Assembly (NCBI GenBank): GCA_905479945.1
Contig: CAJQOP010000037.1
Location: forward strand, 1-64,000
Source of the DNA: an uncultured Glaciecola sp.
GTDB lineage: Bacteria; Pseudomonadota; Gammaproteobacteria; Enterobacterales; Alteromonadaceae
Direction of reading: 5' to 3'
Length of the DNA: 64,000 nt
Positions within the stretch are counted from its first letter, which is position 1; each line of letters starts with the position of its first letter. This document shows, one piece after another, positions 46,088 through 55,075 of the stretch. The notes beneath the pieces were generated by a model. The model saw nothing but the letters and a program-made list of their open reading frames with translations, had not been told where the DNA came from and did not search any database. The translations under genes and the position numbers were made by a program.

Positions 46088-46110
46088 AAAAGGGGCAGTG
46101 TGCCCCTTTT
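46088..46110 (+). terminator. Terminator after petC
   Basis: A perfect 10-bp stem, AAAAGGGGCA (46088-46097) with TGCCCCTTTT (46101-46110), and a 3-base loop. The T-run is part of the stem. Confidence 0.85.
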
Positions 46111-46136
46111 AGTGTTTTTAATTGTTTATTTTTTGC

Positions 46137-46165
46137 AATTCTCTTTTCGAAAGAGAATTCGGAGG
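46137..46165 (+). promoter_or_regulatory. Hairpin abutting the sspA ribosome binding site
   Basis: A perfect 10-bp inverted repeat (AATTCTCTTT 46137-46146, AAAGAGAATT 46150-46159) with a 3-base loop ends one base before the GGAGG Shine-Dalgarno (46161-46165) of sspA. It has no T-run, so it is probably an mRNA structure rather than a terminator. Confidence 0.55.
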
Positions 46166-46170
46166 TTTTA

Positions 46171-46803
46171 ATGGCTGTAGCCGCGAACAAACGTTCAATA
46201 ATGACGTTGTTTTCTGACAATATTGATATTTATAGTCACCAAGTACGCATAGTACTTGCAGAAAAAGGTGTGGGCGTCGAAATTAGCTATATCGATCCAA
46301 CCGAACTCAGCGAAGACTTATTAGAGCTTAACCCCTACGGCACGGTGCCTACGCTTGTTGATCGCGAATTAGTGTTATATAAATCGCATATTATTATGGA
46401 ATACTTGGATGAGCGTTTTCCTCACCCTCCACTAATGCCTGTTTATCCAGTATCGCGCGGCGAAAGTCGTCTTATGATGCATAGAATAGAACACGACTGG
46501 TACGCACTTGCAGCGAAAATCTTCCGCAATGAACCTGGTGCTGATGAAGCCCGCACTGAATTGCGTGAATCATTGCTTGCACTAGGTCCTATCTTTGCTG
46601 AGAAGCCGTATTTCATGAGTGATGAGTTTAGTCTTGTAGATTGTTACCTGGCACCATTGTTATGGCGCTTACCTGCCTTAAATATCACGCTTAATGGAGC
46701 AGGCAGCAAAGATGTTGTTACATACATGAACCGTATTTTTGAACGTGGTTCATTTAAAGCTTCTTTGACCGACCAAGAACGCGAAATCCATAACCCTCTA
46801 TAA
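46171..46803 (+). CDS. sspA: Stringent starvation protein A
   Basis: SspA binds RNA polymerase and modulates transcription during starvation and acid stress. 210 residues with a glutathione-S-transferase fold: an N-terminal thioredoxin-like domain (about 10-85) and a C-terminal helical domain. Family features are MTLFSD near 11-16, NPYGTVPTLVDRELVLY near 55-71, and the PHPPLMP surface motif needed in E. coli for polymerase contact (about 90-96). A very strong ribosome site (GGAGG) precedes it. Paired with sspB and downstream of petABC, a conserved order. Confidence 0.95.
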   Translation: MAVAANKRSIMTLFSDNIDIYSHQVRIVLAEKGVGVEISYIDPTELSEDLLELNPYGTVPTLVDRELVLYKSHIIMEYLDERFPHPPLMPVYPVSRGESRLMMHRIEHDWYALAAKIFRNEPGADEARTELRESLLALGPIFAEKPYFMSDEFSLVDCYLAPLLWRLPALNITLNGAGSKDVVTYMNRIFERGSFKASLTDQEREIHNPL

Positions 46804-46946
46804 GATACCTGATATACGGCGATTGTTGCTTTGACCGTTTTTTACGGTCAAAGCCTTAATGACATAGCAGTATTAGATGTTTATTATTAACTGACATATA
46901 TCAATTATTTTTTTATTCAAAAAATACTATTGAACAGAGAAAACTA

Positions 46947-47519
46947 ATGGACAACATGACTAGTAACCAACCTTATCTGCTGAAAGCATTTTGCGATTGG
47001 ATAGTCGACAACGGATTAACTCCTTACATAGTGGTCGATGCGGACTTGCCGGGCGTCGAAGTACCAACGCAATTCGTCAAAGATGGCCAAATAGTTCTCA
47101 ATGTATCACCCAGTGCGTGTGTTAACCTAAATGTTGATCTTGAAGGCGTTTCCTTTCAGGCTCGCTTTTCTGGACAACCGATGCAAGTATTCGTCCCATG
47201 TATTGCAGTGAGTGCAATATATGCGCGGGAGAACGGCGCTAGTACTGTTTTTACACATACACCAGAAGAGTTAACTGCTTATGAGCAATCAATGGGTGCA
47301 AGCAAGCCTACAGAGCTATTATCTGTAAGTAATGTGATTGTAGAAAAATCAGGAAAGACAAGTATCAAAGCTGTTTCAGAATCTGGCGATAAGCCTGAAG
47401 TTGGGTCGATTAAAAGTGTTGCGAAGTCACAAAAGCATGAGAATCTGGGCGACAATAATACAAAACTAAGCAAAGCCGCAAGCAGCAATAAAAGACCTAG
47501 TCTAAAAGTAGTTAAATAA
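46947..47519 (+). CDS. sspB: ClpXP adaptor SspB
   Basis: SspB delivers ssrA-tagged polypeptides to ClpXP. The N-terminal domain (about 1-115) binds the tag and contains YLLKAFCDWIVDNGLTPYI near the start, VLNVSPSA, and the FSG core. A flexible linker of about 65 residues, rich in Ser, Lys and Asn, leads to the short C-terminal ClpX-binding tail (RPSLKVVK). The tail matches the family's LxVVK end. The linker is longer than in E. coli (165 residues total against 190 here). Confidence 0.94.
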   Translation: MDNMTSNQPYLLKAFCDWIVDNGLTPYIVVDADLPGVEVPTQFVKDGQIVLNVSPSACVNLNVDLEGVSFQARFSGQPMQVFVPCIAVSAIYARENGASTVFTHTPEELTAYEQSMGASKPTELLSVSNVIVEKSGKTSIKAVSESGDKPEVGSIKSVAKSQKHENLGDNNTKLSKAASSNKRPSLKVVK

Positions 47520-47535
47520 CTTCAGTTATCAATAC

Positions 47536-47558
47536 CGAGCAGTATTCACTGCTCGTTT
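47536..47558. terminator. Hairpin between convergent sspB and dolP
   Basis: An 8-bp perfect stem (CGAGCAGT 47536-47543, ACTGCTCG 47548-47555) with a 4-base loop and only three T after it. Placed between convergent genes, so probably a weak terminator. Confidence 0.5.
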
Positions 47559-47588
47559 AAATGCATACTAAAACACTTTATTTGATTA

Positions 47589-48179
47589 CTAATTAAGAGG
47601 AATAAGTTCCATAACTCTTATAACTTTCGTCACACCATCTACATTTCTGGCGGCTTCGACCGCCGCTGAAGCCTCTTTTTTTGTAAGTAATCCCATAATA
47701 AATACTTCACTGTCTTCAACCACCAATTCAAGCTTGAAAAGTGGAATATCTTCGTTCGCTAACATAATTGTTTTGATCTTCGAAGCTAGCCAAACATCAT
47801 TCATTGTTGATGTTGCTGCAATAGGCTGGCCTAAGCGAACCTGGTTATGAACTTTAAGCACGTTTGTTGTTTTATTCGCCTTACTTTCAACATCCGTTAT
47901 CATGGTTTGCAAAGGTGCTTGTCCCGTTAACAGGACCTGACCATTGTAAACGTCAACACTGACCGCAGCGGTGTCCTTAATCAGTGGAATATCATTAATA
48001 GCGCTTCTAACTCTGCTCTGTGTGGTTTTATCGTCTATTTGTGTGCCAACCGTACGCCTGTCGTTAGCCGACACCGTGGCTGCAGCTCCTGCTGTGCCTA
48101 CTGCCAGTAAAGTACATCCGGTTTGCATAAACGCAACGAAAATAATCAAAACCGTAGCGAGTTTTCCCTTGCTTAACAT
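47589..48179 (-). CDS. dolP: BON-domain outer-membrane lipoprotein DolP
   Basis: DolP (YraP) is an outer-membrane lipoprotein that supports envelope integrity and BAM function. From the ATG at 48179 it has 196 residues: a lipoprotein signal with lipobox ending MQTGC (Cys near 22), then two BON domains (about 50-115 and 125-192). Upstream in-frame codons to 48209 would put extra residues before the signal peptide and are less likely. It closes the lpoA-yraN-diaA-dolP cluster, whose order is conserved. Confidence 0.92.
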   Translation of the reverse strand: MLSKGKLATVLIIFVAFMQTGCTLLAVGTAGAAATVSANDRRTVGTQIDDKTTQSRVRSAINDIPLIKDTAAVSVDVYNGQVLLTGQAPLQTMITDVESKANKTTNVLKVHNQVRLGQPIAATSTMNDVWLASKIKTIMLANEDIPLFKLELVVEDSEVFIMGLLTKKEASAAVEAARNVDGVTKVIRVMELIPLN

Positions 48180-48195
48180 AATCCTTTCTCTTTTT

Positions 48196-49168
<973 letters not shown>

Positions 49169-49190
49169 GAACTGATGGGAGAGCAATGTC

Positions 49191-51305
49191 TTAAAAATCC
49201 TCAAACTGTGTGATGCTATCTTCTTGGATAACTGCATTAGGAAGGCTTCGAGTGACTTGCCTTTGACTATTTACTGACAACTTTCCAGATAAGCCCTTTA
49301 ACTCTGTATGACTAAAATAAGCGAGTTGTTGCATTTGCTCCGAAAATTGAAATGCATCATACCCAAATGCAAATAAACGTAGAAATGAACTAGGTGGCTT
49401 ATTCCAGATAGCATCAACTTCGGCCGCAAGTTCACTCTGTCGTTGATCAGGCATCAAAAACGGCATGTCAACAAAAACGAGATTTCTGAGATCACGAATA
49501 CTGTTCTTATTAAGTTGATGTTGGTAACTATAAGATGTTGCAAAAACAGGAATAGTGCGTCCGGTAAACAAACTAATGCTTGCTTCAATAATTGGGTTTA
49601 GCAGCTCAACCTGTTGTGGCAACGCAAACACAACAAAAGCATCAACGTCTCGTCTGTTGCGAGTTACGCTGTGCACTGTTTCAGTTGTTAAACTCGACAT
49701 TTGGCTGATGCGTTTTTGACTTTGTAAAACACCTAAAGCATCGGTAATTCCAATACGTAGGCTTTTATTATCTGTAAAGCTAACCGTTTTAGGCTGTTTT
49801 ATTTCATCTATTCCGTTTAGTGCTATCCACTGCTGATTAAAAGAGCTGATCATACGCTTGCTAACCGAAGACTCATTACTAATAATTATCGGGGTTTTCA
49901 CTCCTCGTTTTTTCATCAAATTGGCTAGCTGAATAGCCTCATCTTCGGGTGCCAATGCGAAGTAAACTTTGGCATTTTCATTGGCTGTAGCTCTATTATT
50001 GGCTGTAGCACTATTATTGGCTGTAGCACTACTATTGGCTGTTGCACCTATAGACTCTGTTTCTTTAGCGGCAGTTGAGGTTGATTCTGATGAAGCGCCG
50101 AATTCGTCCTCCATTATATCTTCATCGTCGTTGTTAATATTCATAGCGCTTGTAGTTTTCAACTCACTTGAAACACGATTTAAATATACAAACATTGATT
50201 CAGGTAAATTAAAAGCTCTAAGCAAATTAACATGTTCACGCAGCAAGGGGCCAATGACAATGTCATATTGCATGAGCCCATCAGGTGTAATTTCGGTGCT
50301 CTCGAATTTACTGCTATCGGAACCAGTATCTAAAAAAGTAATGCTGGGGATAGCTTGACCGGGATTAGCTGAATTAATACTATTTAAGCGCTTGAAGTAG
50401 GCAGACATTATGCCTTGCCTTATCGCATCGCCCTGAACTTGAACTCTGCCAGTTAAGGGCAGTAACACAGCAATATTGCGAACTTCTTTTATGGTTTGAC
50501 CTACGTAACCCCTAACGCCAGCCGGCAGATTAATGGACAGCGGATGTGTCGGATATTGTTTTTGCCAGAATAAAATTGCTTGCTGTCGACTGATATCAGT
50601 TAAGCCTTCATCTTCCAATATGCTGGCCAGCGCAGCGTATGGACGCATAAAAGCCTCGCTATCGCCCAGTGCCATCTGAGTTGATTTAGATGCCTTTAAA
50701 AACCATTGCCACAATATCTGCTCTTGCGTTTGATTGAGCGGGCTATCGGCATTTAGTTGTTGGCTTAAAACAGTCGACGCTAGGTCCCAGCGCTTATGCA
50801 ATGCCGCTAAATGAGCAATCACCACTTCTTTTCGGTCAATAAACTTGTTGTCAGTGATCGGTGTTAACCACGAAATCATAGTATCGATAGGTGTGTTAAT
50901 TAGTTCTGATGGGAGGCCTGAAGCGTAGTACTGAATAAGTGCGCACTCAGCCTTTAGCAATGAGGCATATTGTTGTTGCAAAGTATCTTCCAGAAATGGC
51001 TCAATGTTTGCAATAATAATATCTGCACGACCGCATTCACCCCCTGTTTGAAAATCCTGTATTGCAGCTAGCAGTAAATTGTTACGTTGGTTAATATCAC
51101 GGCTTTTAAGCCATTCAGATTCAGCTCGTTGCAAAGCAGTTTCAGCTTTCTCTAAAACAATTTCTTTAGTTTGTTTTACGGCCTCTTTAGCAGGCTCGTC
51201 AGCTATTATTTTTGTTTGATTAGCACAACTAGTAATAAACAATAAAACGAAAGCAAGACTAAAGCAGGTACGGAAATTTACGAATGCGTTCACAAGTACT
51301 CTCAT
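49191..51305 (-). CDS. lpoA: Penicillin-binding protein activator LpoA
   Basis: An outer-membrane lipoprotein that reaches through the periplasm to activate PBP1A for peptidoglycan synthesis. The 704-residue precursor has a lipoprotein signal ending ITSC (near residue 27), a TPR-like N-terminal domain (about 50-260), and a C-terminal domain like periplasmic ligand-binding proteins (about 275-690). Oddity: a low-complexity insertion near residues 405-445 with six-residue ATANNS-type repeats. It heads the lpoA-yraN-diaA-dolP cluster and is divergent from rsmI. Confidence 0.93.
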   Translation of the reverse strand: MRVLVNAFVNFRTCFSLAFVLLFITSCANQTKIIADEPAKEAVKQTKEIVLEKAETALQRAESEWLKSRDINQRNNLLLAAIQDFQTGGECGRADIIIANIEPFLEDTLQQQYASLLKAECALIQYYASGLPSELINTPIDTMISWLTPITDNKFIDRKEVVIAHLAALHKRWDLASTVLSQQLNADSPLNQTQEQILWQWFLKASKSTQMALGDSEAFMRPYAALASILEDEGLTDISRQQAILFWQKQYPTHPLSINLPAGVRGYVGQTIKEVRNIAVLLPLTGRVQVQGDAIRQGIMSAYFKRLNSINSANPGQAIPSITFLDTGSDSSKFESTEITPDGLMQYDIVIGPLLREHVNLLRAFNLPESMFVYLNRVSSELKTTSAMNINNDDEDIMEDEFGASSESTSTAAKETESIGATANSSATANNSATANNRATANENAKVYFALAPEDEAIQLANLMKKRGVKTPIIISNESSVSKRMISSFNQQWIALNGIDEIKQPKTVSFTDNKSLRIGITDALGVLQSQKRISQMSSLTTETVHSVTRNRRDVDAFVVFALPQQVELLNPIIEASISLFTGRTIPVFATSYSYQHQLNKNSIRDLRNLVFVDMPFLMPDQRQSELAAEVDAIWNKPPSSFLRLFAFGYDAFQFSEQMQQLAYFSHTELKGLSGKLSVNSQRQVTRSLPNAVIQEDSITQFEDF
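49981..50048 (-). repeat. In-frame 18-bp repeats in lpoA
   Basis: Nearly four 18-bp units, starting at 49981, 49999, 50017 and 50035. They encode ATAN-x-x hexapeptides in a linker of the lipoprotein. Frame-preserving, so copy number could vary. Confidence 0.85.
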
Positions 51306-51590
51306 ATAAACAATATAATGACAGTTTACTAAAGCACAGATAAATATCTATCTTCTTTCTCATATTCTGCTCTAAAGTAGGTGTACAATGATACGAAATA
51401 TGAGAAACGCAGTTAAAAAGGGCAATCTCTTAGCATATTCTTAAAATTGATATGAGTTGGTGCTAATAGGTCCATCAAAATACATGCGATTTAAACAACA
51501 AAGTGCCTAGAGCTAATAAAGTGCCCAGAGCGCAAAACAAGCTAAAACGCAAAAATACTCAAAAATGTAAAAATAAGAAGAAATTAGATA

Positions 51591-52436
51591 ATGACTAACT
51601 CAGGGACTCTTTACATAGTGCCGACACCCATCGGTAATTTGTCTGATATCAGTGCGCGAGCTTTAGATATTTTAAACCACGTGGATATGATCGCGGCCGA
51701 AGATACGAGGCATACATCACGTTTGCTTTCGCATTATTCAATCACTACATCGACAATATCGATGCATGACCATAATGAGGCCGCACGCTCAACTCAGCTA
51801 AGCGCTAAACTTCTTTCCGGGCAAAATATTGCTTTAGTTTCTGATGCTGGTACACCCCTTATTAGCGATCCTGGTTTCATCTTCGTGCGTGATTGTCGCG
51901 AGAAAAACATACCGGTTATTGCATTGCCAGGCCCTTGCGCTTTAACAACAGCTTTGAGTGCATCAGGTTTGCCCACAGATAAATTTACATTTCACGGTTT
52001 TTTGCCAGTTAAGCAACAAGCGAAAGCTGAAGCCTTAAGTTCACTTAAAAATTCAGGTTGTACAACTGTGTTCTACGAGGCTCCGCGGCGTGTAAGAGAC
52101 ACTATCATGGCTTGTCATGAGAACTTGCAAGTTGATCATGAAATAGTACTAGCAAAGGAAATAAGCAAAACCTTTGAAACCTACAAGCAGGGTAGTGCTC
52201 AAAGTATACTTGAATGGCTGGAAGCTGACCCTGTGCATCAAAAAGGCGAATTTGTCTTAATGGTTTATTGCCCAAATAATTTGACCAAAGATGGTGCGCC
52301 ACAGGAAGCTATCGCACTGTTAGAGTTATTGTCTAAAGAATTACCATTGAAGAAAGCGGCAGGCATCACAGCAGCTCATTATGGCTTAAAAAAGAACGCG
52401 CTATATGAGCTGGGATTGAGTCTAAAGCAGGAATAA
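51591..52436 (+). CDS. rsmI: 16S rRNA 2'-O-ribose C1402 methyltransferase
   Basis: RsmI methylates the ribose of C1402 in the decoding centre of 16S rRNA. 281 residues. The tetrapyrrole-methylase fold shows LYIVPTPIGNLSDIS (about 6-20), AAEDTRHTSRLL, LVSDAGTPLISDPG (about 83-96), ALPGPCALTTALSASGLP and FYEAPRRVRDT. Divergent from lpoA, as in other gammaproteobacteria. Convergent with argR. Confidence 0.95.
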   Translation: MTNSGTLYIVPTPIGNLSDISARALDILNHVDMIAAEDTRHTSRLLSHYSITTSTISMHDHNEAARSTQLSAKLLSGQNIALVSDAGTPLISDPGFIFVRDCREKNIPVIALPGPCALTTALSASGLPTDKFTFHGFLPVKQQAKAEALSSLKNSGCTTVFYEAPRRVRDTIMACHENLQVDHEIVLAKEISKTFETYKQGSAQSILEWLEADPVHQKGEFVLMVYCPNNLTKDGAPQEAIALLELLSKELPLKKAAGITAAHYGLKKNALYELGLSLKQE

Positions 52437-52485
52437 CTGGCCTATTAGTTCAAGCTTTTGCCAAGTAATCAAGATTGAATGTAAT

Positions 52486-52530
52486 GCTAATTATAGATGT
52501 GCTAATTATAGATGTGCTAATTATGGCTGA
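52486..52530. repeat. 15-bp tandem repeat, three copies
   Basis: GCTAATTATAGATGT at 52486-52500 and 52501-52515, with a degenerate third copy at 52516-52530, in the gap between convergent rsmI and argR. Non-coding. Confidence 0.9.
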
Positions 52531-52602
52531 GCTAAATAAGTGTTTGGCTAGACTAGATATCGCGTAGTGTAAAAATGCTTAGCAAAAGTAAAAGGGCACT
52601 AT

Positions 52603-53067
52603 TTAAACACTCTCAAATAAATCTTCTACACGCTGGCGCAAATCTTCAATTTGAGTAATGTCTGCAGGTGCGATAAATATCGTATCGTCACCAGCAATAG
52701 TCCCAAGCACACCATCAGTATGGCTTAATGAGTCGAGTAAACGGGCTATTAATTGAGCTGCCCCTGGACTTGTGCGGATAATAACCATCACATTATTGTG
52801 CACAATATCTAATACAAGCTGTTTGAGTGGACTCTTTGCCGTTGGCATACCTAATTCTGGTGGCAAGCAATAGACCATATCGCCACGGGCGTTGCGCGTT
52901 CTAACAGCTCCAAACTTACTTAACATGCGCGATACTTTCGATTGACTGATGTTATCAAAGCCAGCTTCTTTTAACGCGTTAACAATTTCACCTTGCGAAC
53001 CGTAGCTTTCTGTTTTTAATAGTTCTTTGAATGATTTGACGAGTGCGTCTTGTTTGCTTGATGACAT
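52603..53067 (-). CDS. argR: Arginine repressor
   Basis: ArgR represses arginine biosynthesis genes in response to arginine and also assists XerCD recombination in E. coli. From the ATG at 53067 it has 154 residues (E. coli 156), beginning [11 protein letters not shown]. The N-terminal winged helix includes [11 protein letters not shown] and [10 protein letters not shown]; the C-terminal oligomerisation/arginine-binding domain includes [14 protein letters not shown] and [13 protein letters not shown]. Upstream in-frame codons to 53118 extend beyond the family start. Divergent from mdh, a conserved gammaproteobacterial pair. Confidence 0.95.
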   Translation of the reverse strand: MSSSKQDALVKSFKELLKTESYGSQGEIVNALKEAGFDNISQSKVSRMLSKFGAVRTRNARGDMVYCLPPELGMPTAKSPLKQLVLDIVHNNVMVIIRTSPGAAQLIARLLDSLSHTDGVLGTIAGDDTIFIAPADITQIEDLRQRVEDLFESV

Positions 53068-53290
53068 AATAATGAAAGTCTCATTTTTAAATGTAGGCGT
53101 ATTTTGCATTAGTAGCATTTTTTTCGCAAACGAATGTCAGTTATAAATGTATAGTAATTGTAAGTATTGTAAATTTGTTGTGAAAGTTAAGGTAAAATAC
53201 AGTGATAAGACCAAGGGGTTATTGAGATCTTGGCGCATATAGATTAAGGTGACGCCCGAAAATAAATTCGTTTATCAACAGGAGAATTTT

Positions 53291-54229
53291 ATGAAGGTAG
53301 CTGTATTAGGCGCCGCTGGCGGCATTGGTCAAGCATTATCATTATTATTGAAAACACAATTACCTGCTGGCTCTGAGTTAGCTTTGTATGATGTTTCACC
53401 TGTTGTTCCGGGTGTTGCTGTTGATTTAAGCCATATTCCTACAGACGTTGCAGTATCTGGTCACGGTAAAGATGACCTTGCTGAAGCGTTAAGCGGCAGT
53501 GACATTGTTTTGATACCTGCTGGGGTGCCGAGAAAGCCGGGTATGGACCGTTCTGACTTGTTTAATATCAATGCTGGAATTGTGAAAAACCTGATTGATG
53601 CTGTCGCCGACAACTGCCCGAAGGCATGTATTGGTGTTATTACTAACCCAGTAAATACTACAGTTGCTATTGCGGCTGAAACGTTAAAAGCAAAAGGTGT
53701 TTACGACAAGAATAAATTGTTCGGCGTAACTACTTTGGATGTCATTCGTTCTGAAACCTTCATAGCGACGCTCAAAGGATTGAGTACTAGCGATGTGCAC
53801 GTGCCTGTTATTGGTGGACACTCTGGCACAACAATTCTTCCGCTTTTGTCGCAAGTTGATGGCGTAAGCTTTACAGATGAAGAAGTAGCAAGTCTAACCA
53901 CTCGCATACAAAACGCAGGCACAGAAGTTGTAGAAGCTAAAGCTGGTGGCGGTTCTGCTACATTGTCTATGGGCCAAGCAGCTGCGCGTTTCTGTTTGTC
54001 ACTTGTTGCAGCAATGCAGGGTGAAGCAGTTGTTGAATATGCTTATGTTCAAGTAGATGGTTCTGAAGACGCTGCCTTCTTTGCCCATCCCGTTCGTTTA
54101 GGTGTTAATGGTGTTGAAGAAATTTTACCATACGGCGATTTAAGCGATTTCGAAGAAGATGCTAAAAACGCAATGTTAGATGGCTTACGTGGCGACATCA
54201 AACTAGGTGTTGAATTCGTTAACGGTTAA
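53291..54229 (+). CDS. mdh: Malate dehydrogenase
   Basis: Mdh oxidises malate to oxaloacetate with NAD in the TCA cycle. 312 residues from the ATG at 53291, the same length as E. coli, with AGGAGAA eight bases upstream; the frame also extends to a GTG at 53249. NAD-binding GAAGGIGQ at 7-14, substrate-binding arginines in [11 protein letters not shown] (about 80-90), ITNPVNTT, and the catalytic His in VIGGHSG (about 177). Ends at the terminator at 54251. Confidence 0.97.
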   Translation: MKVAVLGAAGGIGQALSLLLKTQLPAGSELALYDVSPVVPGVAVDLSHIPTDVAVSGHGKDDLAEALSGSDIVLIPAGVPRKPGMDRSDLFNINAGIVKNLIDAVADNCPKACIGVITNPVNTTVAIAAETLKAKGVYDKNKLFGVTTLDVIRSETFIATLKGLSTSDVHVPVIGGHSGTTILPLLSQVDGVSFTDEEVASLTTRIQNAGTEVVEAKAGGGSATLSMGQAAARFCLSLVAAMQGEAVVEYAYVQVDGSEDAAFFAHPVRLGVNGVEEILPYGDLSDFEEDAKNAMLDGLRGDIKLGVEFVNG

Positions 54230-54250
54230 TATTCGTTAAGCTAGATTTAG

Positions 54251-54284
54251 AAGCCGGCACTCACTTGAGATCGCCGGCTTTTTT
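54251..54284 (+). terminator. Terminator after mdh
   Basis: An 8-bp GC-rich stem (AAGCCGGC 54251-54258, GCCGGCTT 54273-54280) with a 14-base loop and a T-run to 54284. Confidence 0.9.
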
Positions 54285-54493
54285 ATTTCTATAAAATTCC
54301 GATAATGTATTTTATATATGTTCGTCCGTTATCCACCTATTATGAACTGTCCAATTCAAAAAGGTCAGCTGGATAGACCGAAAACGGAGGTTAATCTTTA
54401 AAATAACTTGCTCCTTTCACGCTCAAAGACAGTAAAAATAGTTTATCCCTTGAAACTACGCGCATCCAATCTCAAAAATATAGGATATGAAAC

Positions 54494-54952
54494 ATGCTCA
54501 ACAAACTAAAAGACTTTTTTAACAACGAACTTATGTTGAATAGCTCTGCGAAAAACAAGGAACAGAATACTTATAGTTTGCAACAAGCTTGTGCACTTTT
54601 ATTGATGGAAGTATCCCGAGCCGATTTTGAGCAGTCCGTCACGGAGAACGATGAAATTAAGCAACAACTTCAATCACTCTTTGACCTGTCAGATGACAAA
54701 CTTCAAGAACTTTTTGTCTTCAGTCAGGAGGCGAGTAGAGACACCACGTCGGTGTATCCATTTACTTCTATGATAAATGACAACTACAATTATGATGAAA
54801 AGGTTAATTTACTAAAGCTTATGTGGAAAGTGGCGTATATCGATAATGAACTAGACAAGCATGAAGAATCTACCATAAGAGCAGTGGCTGATTTATTGTA
54901 TGTTTCCCACGGTGACTTTATAAAAGTTAAACATGAAGCTTCTGGCGAGTAG
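54494..54952 (+). CDS. TerB-family protein
   Basis: A 152-residue all-helical protein of the TerB (tellurite-resistance B-like, DUF533-related) superfamily. The second half has the signature LLKLMWKVAYIDNELDKHEE (about 108-127), which forms the acidic metal-binding helix pair, then RAVADLLYVSH. TerB-like proteins bind divalent metal in some cases. There is no other ter gene nearby, so a role in tellurite resistance should not be assumed. Transcribed alone between mdh and ppc. Confidence 0.82.
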   Translation: MLNKLKDFFNNELMLNSSAKNKEQNTYSLQQACALLLMEVSRADFEQSVTENDEIKQQLQSLFDLSDDKLQELFVFSQEASRDTTSVYPFTSMINDNYNYDEKVNLLKLMWKVAYIDNELDKHEESTIRAVADLLYVSHGDFIKVKHEASGE

Positions 54953-55020
54953 CGTTTCGCACCAACAAATAGAAGCCCTAGTTAATTAGCAAAACTTTTA
55001 TGAATATAAGTGTCGATTGC

Positions 55021-55047
55021 AAAAAAGGCCGCACTAAGTGCGGCCTT
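55021..55047 (-). terminator. Terminator of ppc
   Basis: AAGGCCGCAC (55025-55034) pairs with GTGCGGCCTT (55038-55047). Read on the minus strand the hairpin is followed by a T-run (A residues at 55021-55026 on the plus strand), so it serves ppc. Confidence 0.88.
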
Positions 55048-55075
55048 CATGATCAAATTAGCTATTTAATAATAT

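Noticed and set aside
49981-50048. Repeat array in lpoA as a CRISPR or mobile-element scar
   Set aside because: 18-bp units without spacers, in frame, coding for a hexapeptide linker.
54494-54952. Tellurite-resistance locus
   Set aside because: A single TerB-like gene without terC, terD, terA or terZ neighbours does not make a resistance operon.
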